From NCBI GenBank assembly GCA_905235885.1, contig CAJONM010000094.1:1-5103 (forward strand): 5,103 nucleotides of DNA, given 5' to 3'. Below are positions 1 through 5,103 of this stretch, piece after piece. The stretch is from an uncultured Clostridia bacterium. GTDB lineage: Bacteria; Bacillota; Clostridia; UBA1381. The notes under the pieces are model-generated. The model made no database searches. It had not been told where the DNA came from and worked only from the letters and a program-made list of their open reading frames with translations. Each line of letters opens with the position of its first letter. Position 1 is the stretch's first letter. The translations under genes were made by a program, and so were the position numbers.

Positions 1-28
1 CTTTATAAGAAAGCAATTTCTTATAAAG
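1..28. repeat. Perfect inverted repeat, 12-bp stem with GCAA loop
   Basis: Bases 1-12 (CTTTATAAGAAA) are the exact reverse complement of bases 17-28, separated by GCAA at 13-16. On the plus strand the loop would be a GNRA tetraloop, a stabilising RNA loop class. The stem is AT-rich and no T-run follows it on the plus strand, so a classical plus-strand terminator is not obvious. It may belong to the 3' end of a gene lying left of the window, or be an outer part of the repeat composite at 30-180. The palindrome is directly visible; its role is unknown. Confidence 0.6.
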
Positions 29-29
29 T

Positions 30-180
30 AAAAAAGCCCAGACCGCAAAAAGGCACCTGGTTTTTCAAAACCAAGTGCCTTTTTGCTACGAACAAACGGG
101 ACCGCTCGGAGTACACCAGTACACCGTCGGGTCCTCAAAGCTGCGCTTTGATCCCGTTTGTCCGTTCTGGTTCTTTTTTT
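30..180. repeat. Composite of nested inverted repeats (multi-branched hairpin region)
   Basis: This gene-free stretch can fold almost end to end. An outer arm pairs 38-42 (CCAGA) with 166-170 (TCTGG), flanked by an A-run at 30-35 and a T-run at 174-180. Inside lie: a long hairpin 45-86; a 10-bp stem 92-101 (ACAAACGGGA) with 152-161; within that, 99-103 (GGACC) with 130-134 enclosing a hairpin 107-126 (CGG-A-GTAC-ACCA-GTAC-A-CCG); and 136-141 (CAAAGC) with 145-150. Bases 99-101 can join either of two stems, so alternative folds exist. It sits 3' of the minus-strand MCRA gene. It could be a dispersed repeat of MITE/REP type, a double terminator for convergent genes, or a structured RNA. The pairing is seen; the identity is inference. 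Confidence 0.55.
45..86. terminator. Bidirectional intrinsic terminator
   Basis: A 12-bp stem pairs 45-56 (GCAAAAAGGCAC) with 75-86 (GTGCCTTTTTGC), and an inner stem pairs 58-64 with 67-73. The A-tract on one arm and T-tract on the other mean either strand reads as a GC-containing hairpin ending in a U-run. It lies about 125 bases beyond the stop codon of the minus-strand MCRA gene and would end that transcript. It would equally end any plus-strand gene entering from left of the window. Confidence 0.7.
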
Positions 181-210
181 ACTGTCCCTCTGTTTTATTG
201 CATATTTTGT

Positions 211-1905
211 TTATTTTTTTAATGCTTTGAACATTTTTACATATGATGACATTATCGGTCTTGGCGGCGGCGTTGATGATTTTTTAGAGCCGGTGAGCCG
301 GTAGGCTGCTTCACGCGCCGTTCTTACGGTATACTCGCTGCTGTAGGAAATGCCTGCGCCAAGCTTTACAAACTGTCCGATAAATGCCATGTTGCCGCTG
401 TCACCGCTCGTAATAAGCGGTTTTTCGCCTGTGCTATACGGGAGAGACGGAGCTGTCGCATACGGCATTGCGCATGGGATCACATTTATTATATTCTCCG
501 TTATTTCATCCCAACGATCATCAAGCCCCAGATGCTTTACAAGCTCAAACAGTATTTCCGCTCCGCTTGCATAGCGCATTGCCTTGTCAATATATTTTCC
601 CTCCGCGTCCGGATCGGTACCGTAGCCGCATATAACGGTAATGTCATCGTCCTGACCGGCGAAATAAGGCTGTGGGATATTCGATATCGTAAGCCCCCAT
701 GGCGAGCCTTTGAATGTGGTAAGCACTCCGCTGACGGCATCATTGCCGGTAAGCTCGTTTATTCTGTCAAGCAGCAGGCGCGATTTTGCGGTGATCGTAA
801 ACGAGATCATCTCGCTGTCGCTATCGTCACAGAATTTTTCGGGTGCGCCCATATCATCGCGTTTTGCTGCAAGCTTTTTCCAAAGCGCGGCGGATGTCGC
901 GATCTCGTCCGATACGGGTGCCGGATAGTTGTAGTCGCCGATCGTGGCGCATTCGCTTGATGATCCGTTTGTTACAAACAGCAGATCGTTCTTGTTAAGA
1001 TAGAAGGTTTTCTGCGTGCCGTTATCGTCAAGATGAATGGAAACAACGCGGTTTGTACCCTCCTCAAATTCCGCGTCAACAACCGAGCAGTGCGTTGCGA
1101 AATTGACATCGTGCGCCTTCAGATATGCTTCAAGCGCTGCGATCACTGTTTCCTGCTCGTTAAACTGCGTGCGGACAACATTTTTCATCGTATAAAGCTC
1201 GGAGATCTCGCCTGATATGCAGCTGAGTATATGCTTGAACTCTTCTGCCGATGAACGGCGGCGGAGCAGGTATGACGACGATATTATCGCCCAGAAATTC
1301 GAATTGAAAAGCTCCGAAGCCTGCGCGAAATAATCCTCTACGGTTATTGCGGAGATCGCATAGTCTTTCGCCGAAAGAAGCGATTTTATGGTATTTAAGG
1401 TCTTTTTCGTCAGACCGAAGCCATGAGCCGTAGGCTGTCCGTCCGCGCTTATAAGTCTGGCGTTTTCGCATACGGGGTTTGCGTTCATATAGTTTATTAT
1501 TTCTTCCTTGACGCTCAGCTCCGGCAGACTTAATGACTTGATACCGGAGAGCATATCCATAAGGTTTGCGTGGTTGCGCTCCGAAAACAGCTTCGGCACT
1601 GTCATGATAAAGCCTGACTCCGCATCGCCGCCGACATTGAACGCTCCGCCGATATTTGCCGAGCCTTCAAAAATATGTATGCAGTCGCCGGGGATGTTGC
1701 AATCGTGGATAAGATAGTATGCGCCGGACAGCGCGGCAAGTCCGCCGCCGGCAAAATATATATTTCTTTTCGGCGGCAGAGATTTGTTATTCATTGCGGC
1801 AAGCTGCCTTTTGATGTGCTGTCGGTGTATCACTACTCCGGCTGCTGTTGCCGCGCCCAGAAGCGCACCGATGGCGGCAATTCCGGCAAATGTCTTCTTT
1901 TTCAT
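211..1905 (-). CDS. Membrane-anchored MCRA/oleate hydratase family flavoprotein with divergent active site
   Basis: 564 aa, similar in length to oleate hydratases (about 560-650 aa), the FAD-dependent family that adds water to cis-9/cis-12 double bonds of free fatty acids. Residues 5-27 are a hydrophobic segment after MKKK, predicted to anchor the protein in the membrane with the enzyme domain probably cytosolic. Family signatures follow: a dinucleotide-binding FAGGGLAALSG near 51-61, HIFEG near 77-81, GGAF..GGDAESGF near 86-99, SNFW near 202-205, SPWGLTIS near 401-408, CGYG near 426-429 and NMAFIGQFV near 505-513. The usual catalytic loop RGGREM reads TVPKLF (102-107), the catalytic Tyr position reads Ile226, and carboxylate-binding positions read Glu250, Ser408, Ile410 and Tyr414. 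Family membership is confident, hydratase activity is not. The start has an AGAGGG site 6 bases upstream. The gene follows the S26-like gene by 17 bases, so they are probably co-transcribed. Confidence 0.9.
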   Translation of the reverse strand: MKKKTFAGIAAIGALLGAATAAGVVIHRQHIKRQLAAMNNKSLPPKRNIYFAGGGLAALSGAYYLIHDCNIPGDCIHIFEGSANIGGAFNVGGDAESGFIMTVPKLFSERNHANLMDMLSGIKSLSLPELSVKEEIINYMNANPVCENARLISADGQPTAHGFGLTKKTLNTIKSLLSAKDYAISAITVEDYFAQASELFNSNFWAIISSSYLLRRRSSAEEFKHILSCISGEISELYTMKNVVRTQFNEQETVIAALEAYLKAHDVNFATHCSVVDAEFEEGTNRVVSIHLDDNGTQKTFYLNKNDLLFVTNGSSSECATIGDYNYPAPVSDEIATSAALWKKLAAKRDDMGAPEKFCDDSDSEMISFTITAKSRLLLDRINELTGNDAVSGVLTTFKGSPWGLTISNIPQPYFAGQDDDITVICGYGTDPDAEGKYIDKAMRYASGAEILFELVKHLGLDDRWDEITENIINVIPCAMPYATAPSLPYSTGEKPLITSGDSGNMAFIGQFVKLGAGISYSSEYTVRTAREAAYRLTGSKKSSTPPPRPIMSSYVKMFKALKK

Positions 1906-1922
1906 TTAATATCCCTCTCCCT

Positions 1923-2378
1923 TTATATATTTTTATAATTATCCAATATCTTCTGATGGGGATTTATCTTGTGTATTATCATAAGCGCGTAGCCCCTCAG
2001 ACGCAGATTAGCCGACCAGAGCCTGTAATAAAGCCGATACAGCTTGTTTTCGTTCGGTATATACTTCTCGTCTCGGTAGAAGCCCTTTGCAACGGCGATT
2101 ATCTGCTCGTCCTTTATGCCGTGCTCTAAAACTGTCTGATTATCGCCGCACATAATATATCCGTTCTCGTCCTTGCCCAGACAGCGATGCATGACCTGCT
2201 GTCCGTTTGCGCGTTTATAGACGGGCAGGTCGTATTTTTTCAGCCCCTGTCCGTCATATCGCACCAAATATACGCTGTCGCGACGATTGCGGAGCATGGG
2301 ATACATACTCGTGCCTACAGGTATTGCGATGTATTCGCCCGTTTCCTGTATATACTGCTCTATAAGTGTGTGCTCCAT
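1923..2378 (-). CDS. Soluble S24/S26 family (signal peptidase-like) peptidase
   Basis: 151 aa. GTSMYPML (22-29) carries the nucleophile Ser24 in the GxSMxP motif of signal peptidase I and LexA-type Ser proteases. VMHRCLG places His64 where bacterial signal peptidase I has its general-base Lys, and CGDNQ supplies Asp79. This Ser-His-Asp order resembles the ER/SipW (S26B) type. No clear membrane segment is present, unlike true signal peptidases. Small stand-alone proteins of this kind are common in Clostridia and, as far as I know, their substrates are undetermined. The start is the second of two adjacent ATGs: GGAGG on the minus strand lies 5 bases before it but only 2 before the first. An in-frame ATG at 2441 would put the promoter inside the gene. 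It is the first gene of a unit with the MCRA homologue, which suggests but does not prove a functional link. Confidence 0.85.
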   Translation of the reverse strand: MEHTLIEQYIQETGEYIAIPVGTSMYPMLRNRRDSVYLVRYDGQGLKKYDLPVYKRANGQQVMHRCLGKDENGYIMCGDNQTVLEHGIKDEQIIAVAKGFYRDEKYIPNENKLYRLYYRLWSANLRLRGYALMIIHKINPHQKILDNYKNI

Positions 2379-2412
2379 CATTTCCTCCAACACAATATCT
2401 CTGATTACCCAT

Positions 2413-2441
2413 ATTATAGCACAGCGCGGCGGAAAAGTCAA
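2413..2441 (-). promoter_or_regulatory. Sigma-A promoter for the S26-like/MCRA unit
   Basis: Read on the minus strand, TTGACT (2441-2436) and TATAAT (2418-2413) are separated by exactly 17 bases, with a TGC extended -10 element directly before TATAAT. Transcription would begin near 2406, giving a short leader of about 28 bases before the ATG at 2378. The -35 box begins 17 bases after the spoVAC stop codon. No terminator hairpin is visible between spoVAC and this promoter, so spoVAC transcripts may also read into the unit. Confidence 0.85.
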
Positions 2442-2457
2442 GCAAATATCATCTGCG

Positions 2458-2904
2458 CTACATAACGGAATGTGATATAAAATAGATCGCGCCGGCTATG
2501 ACGGAGGCGAGCGTGCCGAACAGTATGACCGGACCGGCTATCGTAAATATTTTTGCGCCGACGCCCAAAACATAACCCTCTGTTTTCGACTCAAGCGCGG
2601 GCGCGGCAACGGCATTGGCAAATCCGGTCACCGGAACGAGCGTCCCTGCGCCGCCATGCTTGGATATTTTCGGATATATATTCAATCCCGTTAGGAACGC
2701 GCCCAAAAAGACCATGGTGATAGTAACCAAAGTAGCCGCGTCCTCAGCCGACGCGCCGAAGTGCTTATATAAATTTAAAAAGACCTGCCCGACGGTGCAT
2801 ATCGTGCCGCCGATAAGAAAAGCCTTCAAAGAGTTCAGCAAAATTTTTGATTTCGGTGTTTTTGTCTGTACATATTCATCATATTGTTTATTTGTCATAT
2901 CCAT
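2458..2904 (-). CDS. spoVAC: Stage V sporulation protein AC
   Basis: 148 aa, matching the usual length of about 150 aa. SpoVAC is an inner spore membrane protein of the SpoVA complex, which moves Ca-dipicolinic acid into the forespore and out at germination; the Bacillus protein acts as a mechanosensitive channel. The N-terminal KTPKSKILLNSLKAF followed by IGGTICTVGQ (31-40) is the SpoVAC signature and distinguishes it from SpoVAEb, which lacks this extension. GAGTLVPVTGFANAV (85-99) and TEGYVLGVGAKIFTIAGPVI (108-127) are further family blocks. About four membrane segments lie near 24-45, 58-78, 86-105 and 118-142. AAGGGG lies 9 bases before the ATG at 2904. No spoVAD or spoVAEb lies next to it: the neighbours are a divergent metal operon and a separately promoted peptidase gene. 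Forespore sigma-G control is expected, but no convincing sigma-G site was found. Confidence 0.92.
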   Translation of the reverse strand: MDMTNKQYDEYVQTKTPKSKILLNSLKAFLIGGTICTVGQVFLNLYKHFGASAEDAATLVTITMVFLGAFLTGLNIYPKISKHGGAGTLVPVTGFANAVAAPALESKTEGYVLGVGAKIFTIAGPVILFGTLASVIAGAIYFISHSVM

Positions 2905-2989
2905 AACGGCATACCCCTTATTATTTTTTACCCCAGTGACGGGGGATAATATTAGTTTTTCTTTTTTGCAAAATTTTTATTCCTTTTTA

Positions 2990-3018
2990 TTGACATATCG
3001 CATATAGTATGATATAAT
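2990..3018 (+). promoter_or_regulatory. Consensus sigma-A promoter of the metal-transport operon
   Basis: TTGACA (2990-2995) and TATAAT (3013-3018) are both perfect consensus hexamers, separated by 17 bases. Transcription should start near 3024-3026, leaving a leader of about 50 bases that contains the palindromic operator-like region. A promoter this strong upstream of a metal exporter would be expected to be held off by a repressor. Confidence 0.88.
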
Positions 3019-3021
3019 ACA

Positions 3022-3055
3022 CATATGAGCGGTTGTTCATATGAATATATATTCA
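3022..3055. promoter_or_regulatory. Overlapping palindromes, probable ArsR/SmtB-type operator
   Basis: CATATGA (3022-3028) and TCATATG (3037-3043) form an inverted repeat around an 8-base centre that is partly symmetric, giving ATATGAGC....GTTCATAT. This resembles the ATATGAAC..GTTCATAT operators of ArsR/SmtB family metal sensors such as CzrA and CadC. It overlaps the predicted transcription start, the usual place for such repressors. A second perfect 14-base palindrome, TGAATATATATTCA (3042-3055), overlaps its right end, and TTCATATGAA (3036-3045) bridges the two. No regulator gene lies in the window, so the cognate protein is unknown. Confidence 0.6.
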
Positions 3056-3073
3056 AGATTAGGAGGTCCTGTT

Positions 3074-3307
3074 ATGAAGAGGAGCTATAAAATAGAGGTC
3101 GATTGTCCCAATTGCGCCAATAAAATGGAGACGACGGCAAGTAATACAGCAGGCGTAAAAGATGCGTCCGTTAATTTTATGATGCTGAAAATGAATGTGG
3201 AGTTCGAGGATGGCGTCGATCATAAGAGCGTTATGAGGGATGTTCTTGCAAGCTGCAAGAGAGTGGATTCGGACATAGAAATATACGGGGTGGATCAAAA
3301 TGAGTGA
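3074..3307 (+). CDS. Small heavy-metal-associated (HMA) domain protein
   Basis: 77 aa, a single ferredoxin-like HMA domain with DCPNCANKME (10-19). Cys11 and Cys14 form the metal-binding CxxC. The DCxxCA context is typical of the N-terminal domains of Zn/Cd/Pb ATPases such as ZntA and CadA, rather than the MxCxxC of copper chaperones. An additional Cys61 lies in ASCKRVDSD. The domain that is usually fused to the pump is here a separate gene, overlapping the ATPase gene by 8 bases (ATGAGTGA), so translation is probably coupled. It likely delivers metal to the pump or senses its load. The start was chosen because AGGAGG (3061-3066) stands 7 bases upstream; an in-frame ATG at 3041 lies inside the operator and lacks a good site. 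Confidence 0.88.
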   Translation: MKRSYKIEVDCPNCANKMETTASNTAGVKDASVNFMMLKMNVEFEDGVDHKSVMRDVLASCKRVDSDIEIYGVDQNE

Positions 3308-4856
3308 TAAGCAGAAAAAGATCCTTTGCAGAATAATCGTGTCGGTGGCGGTATTGGCGGCTTGTTCCGTCTTATCCGCCATATTTAACATACCGAAATA
3401 TTTGGAGATAGCCATGTACCTTGTACCGTACGGGATCATAGGCTATGACATACTTATAAAAGCCGTAAAGGGTATAATAAACAGACAGCTTTTTGATGAA
3501 TGCTTTCTAATGGCTGTCGCGACTGTCGGAGCGATCGCGCTGGGCGAGTATCCGGAAGCGGCGGCGGTAATGATTTTTTATCAGGTGGGAGAGCTGTTCG
3601 GAGATATTGCCGTAGCCAGAAGCAGGAGCAGTATAGCCGAGCTTATGGATATACGCCCCGACTATGCAAATATCGAATCAGGCGGAGAGATAAAAGAGGT
3701 CGATCCGTATGATATAGAGATCGGGACGGATATAATGGTGCGTGCCGGCGAGAGGATACCTATAGACGGCGTTGTAACAGACGGCAGCGGAACGCTTGAT
3801 ATGTCCGCGCTTACGGGCGAGAGCGCTCCTGTGGAGGTTACAAACGGCGCGGAGGTGTCGAGCGGAAGCATAAATTATTCGGGTGTCTTGCGGATAAGGA
3901 CAACAAGGCGGTTTGAGGACTCAACAGCGTCAAAGATACTTGAGCTTATGGAAAATTCCGCGTCAAAGAAGGCGCAATCGGAAAAATTCATAAGCAAGTT
4001 CGCGCGCTTGTACACGCCTGCCGTATGCTTTGCGGCATTGGCGTTGGCGGTAGCTGTGCCTGTTATAAGATATATTCTGGGTATGCCGCCGATGTGGAGT
4101 TCATGGATCATGCGCGCACTGATGTTCCTCGTTATAAGCTGCCCATGTGCGCTTGTCATAAGTATACCACTGAGCTTTTTCGCGGCAATGGGCGGAGCCG
4201 GCAGACAGGGTATATTGATAAAGGGCTCTAATTATATTGAAACGATGTCAAAGATAAGATATGCAGTATTTGACAAAACGGGAACGGTCACATATGGCAC
4301 GCGTGACGCGGCAAATGTCGCAAAGCCCACGGCGGCGCAGGCTATATCCGAGCTTAAAGGGCTTGGAATAGTAAAAACCGTTATGCTGACCGGTGATAAA
4401 CGGGAAGCGGCGGAGAAGATAGCCGCAGAGGTAGGCATAGATGAGCTGCATTCGGAGCTTATGCCGGCTGATAAAGTAAGCATGGTCGAGAAGCTGTCAG
4501 AGGGCGGAACGCTCATGTTCGTAGGTGACGGGATAAATGACGCGCCTGTACTGTCATGCGCGGATATCGGCGCAGCGATGGGAGTTATCGGAACGGACGC
4601 GGCGATAGAGGCGGCGGATGTTGTCATTATGGACGATGAGCCGATGAAAATACCGCTTGCAATAAGACTGTCGCGGCGGTGCATGAGAATAGTATATGAA
4701 AACATCATCCTTACTATCGGTATAAAGCTCTTGTGTCTGGGGCTGAGCGCTATGGGACTTGTGAATATGTGGATGGCGATATTTGCCGATGTGGGGGTAA
4801 TGATAATCGCCGTTCTCAATGCAATACGCTGCTTCAGAGCTATCCGTACAAAATAA
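3300..4856 (+). CDS. P1B-type Zn/Cd/Pb-like metal ATPase lacking the nucleotide-binding N-domain
   Basis: 518 aa; homologues without fused HMA domains are usually about 620-650 aa. Paired membrane segments lie near 10-28 and 36-58, then 67-82 and 85-103. The actuator domain has TGES (172-175), and SCPCAL (280-285) is the transmembrane metal site. DKTGT (325-329) carries the phosphorylated Asp325, TGD is 364-366 and GDGIND is 409-414. Lys476 and Asp497 in the last two membrane segments match the Lys/Asp pair that marks Zn/Cd/Pb pumps (E. coli ZntA K693/D714), supporting P1B-2 specificity and efflux. Only 34 residues separate DKTGT from TGD, where relatives have about 155-170. The HP motif and whole N-domain, which bind ATP, are missing, while AKPTAAQAI (341-349) shows the P-domain resuming in frame. 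It could be a decayed pump, a form needing ATP binding in trans, a facilitator, or an assembly deletion. It is translationally coupled to the HMA gene. Confidence 0.88.
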   Translation: MSDKQKKILCRIIVSVAVLAACSVLSAIFNIPKYLEIAMYLVPYGIIGYDILIKAVKGIINRQLFDECFLMAVATVGAIALGEYPEAAAVMIFYQVGELFGDIAVARSRSSIAELMDIRPDYANIESGGEIKEVDPYDIEIGTDIMVRAGERIPIDGVVTDGSGTLDMSALTGESAPVEVTNGAEVSSGSINYSGVLRIRTTRRFEDSTASKILELMENSASKKAQSEKFISKFARLYTPAVCFAALALAVAVPVIRYILGMPPMWSSWIMRALMFLVISCPCALVISIPLSFFAAMGGAGRQGILIKGSNYIETMSKIRYAVFDKTGTVTYGTRDAANVAKPTAAQAISELKGLGIVKTVMLTGDKREAAEKIAAEVGIDELHSELMPADKVSMVEKLSEGGTLMFVGDGINDAPVLSCADIGAAMGVIGTDAAIEAADVVIMDDEPMKIPLAIRLSRRCMRIVYENIILTIGIKLLCLGLSAMGLVNMWMAIFADVGVMIIAVLNAIRCFRAIRTK

Positions 4857-4859
4857 TGC

Positions 4860-4888
4860 TTGCATAAATCGGTTTTTTGTTGTATACT
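4860..4888 (+). promoter_or_regulatory. Probable sigma-A promoter for the carboxypeptidase gene
   Basis: TTGCAT (4860-4865) and TATACT (4883-4888) are separated by 17 bases, each hexamer departing from consensus at one or two positions. A start near 4895 would give a leader of roughly 37 bases before the ATG at 4932. The -35 box begins 4 bases after the ATPase stop codon, and no convincing terminator separates the two genes, so read-through from the metal operon is possible. Confidence 0.65.
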
Positions 4889-4931
4889 ATAAAATAGGCA
4901 TAGATCGAGTAGTTGAAGGCGGAAGGAAATA

Positions 4932-5103
4932 ATGCGTGTTTTTTACTTATTCCTTATCATCACTATGCTGCCGGCATTCGGAATAAGGGCGTCCGCGATG
5001 GCAGACACAGCCTCCGGCGCATGCCTTATGAATGCGGCAACGGGAGAAATCGTCTTTGAGAGATCAGCAAACGAAAAACTGCCGATGGCAAGCACAACGA
5101 AAA
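4932..5103 (+). CDS. D-alanyl-D-alanine carboxypeptidase (DacA/DacF-type PBP), 5' part
   Basis: The first 57 codons of a gene running off the right edge. These penicillin-binding proteins remove the terminal D-Ala of peptidoglycan stem peptides outside the membrane. MRVFYLFLIITMLPAFGIRASAMA is a signal peptide with cleavage likely after ASA (22) or AMA (24). The mature start, ACLMNAATGEIVFERSANEK, corresponds to the family's AxLMDAxTGxVLYExNxxxK block. MASTTK (52-57) contains the SxxK active-site motif, with nucleophile Ser54 and Lys57 falling just before the window ends. An AAGGAA site lies 4 bases before the ATG. Whether it is a vegetative DacA or a sporulation-linked DacF cannot be decided from this fragment. 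It has its own probable promoter and no clear functional tie to the metal genes. Confidence 0.88.
   Translation, partial: MRVFYLFLIITMLPAFGIRASAMADTASGACLMNAATGEIVFERSANEKLPMASTTK

Noticed and set aside
30..180. Riboswitch or tRNA-like gene
   Set aside because: No known aptamer core, anticodon arm or TTC loop could be recognised, and the element lies downstream rather than upstream of the visible gene.
532..960. Open frames antisense to the MCRA gene, including a 142-codon frame
   Set aside because: They overlap a gene with clear family motifs on the opposite strand, have no ribosome binding sites, and their translations show no recognisable domain.
2379..2441. Upstream in-frame start adding 21 residues to the S26-like protein
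   Set aside because: This stretch contains the TTGACT/TATAAT promoter and its start site. The GGAGG site fits the ATG at 2378, and the added residues do not resemble the family.
2931..2945. CCCC-AGTGAC-GGGG hairpin between spoVAC and the metal operon
   Set aside because: The stem is only 4 bp with no T-run, too weak to call a terminator or operator by itself.
2946..2985. Possible sigma-G promoter for spoVAC on the minus strand
   Set aside because: An AATATTA resembles the -10 box, but no GNATR-like -35 box lies 17-18 bases upstream; the nearest GAATA is 24 bases away.
3041..3073. Upstream ATG adding 11 residues to the HMA protein
   Set aside because: It lies within the palindromic operator just after the transcription start, has no suitable ribosome binding site, and AGGAGG at 3061-3066 points to the ATG at 3074.
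4232..4819. 195-codon frame antisense to the metal ATPase
   Set aside because: It is a Ser/Ile-rich mirror of the ATPase codons with no motif or initiation signal.
4856..4880. Possible terminator after the metal ATPase (ATGCTTGCAT then T6)
   Set aside because: The inverted repeat leaves only a 3-bp stem with a 4-base loop, distant from the T-run.

Overview
The window looks like chromosomal DNA of a spore-forming Gram-positive bacterium of the class Clostridia, probably a gut or anaerobic Oscillospirales-type lineage. The basis is a SpoVAC homologue, a Clostridia-style S24/S26 peptidase, strong GGAGG ribosome binding sites, consensus sigma-A promoters with 17-base spacers, moderate GC and frequent ATA/AGA/AGG codons. 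The lineage below class level is inference.

The window divides around a divergent intergenic region at about 2905-3073. To its left, all genes lie on the minus strand. A stand-alone spoVAC (2458-2904) comes first. It is followed by a promoter (TTGACT-17-TATAAT, extended -10) that drives a two-gene unit: a small soluble signal-peptidase-like protein (1923-2378) and a membrane-anchored member of the MCRA/oleate hydratase family (211-1905). Downstream of these, 1-180 has no gene. It holds a perfect 12-bp hairpin and a densely folded composite of nested inverted repeats, including a bidirectional terminator.

To the right, all genes lie on the plus strand. A consensus promoter (TTGACA-17-TATAAT) is followed directly by overlapping palindromes that resemble an ArsR/SmtB-type operator. 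Next come a small heavy-metal-associated (HMA) domain protein (3074-3307) and, overlapping it by 8 bases, a P1B-type Zn/Cd/Pb-type metal ATPase (3300-4856). A separate promoter then precedes the 5' end of a D-alanyl-D-alanine carboxypeptidase gene (4932 to the window edge), cut just after its active-site STTK motif.

Two genes deserve attention because each keeps its family fold but lacks core functional parts. The metal ATPase has TGES, CPC, DKTGT, TGD and GDGIND, but only 34 residues separate DKTGT from TGD, so the nucleotide-binding N-domain is absent with the frame intact. The oleate hydratase homologue keeps FAD-binding and C-terminal signatures, but by my by-eye alignment it has replaced both catalytic residues and the substrate-carboxylate-binding residues of characterised enzymes, and it has gained an N-terminal membrane segment. 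No CRISPR array, tRNA, rRNA or insertion sequence was seen.
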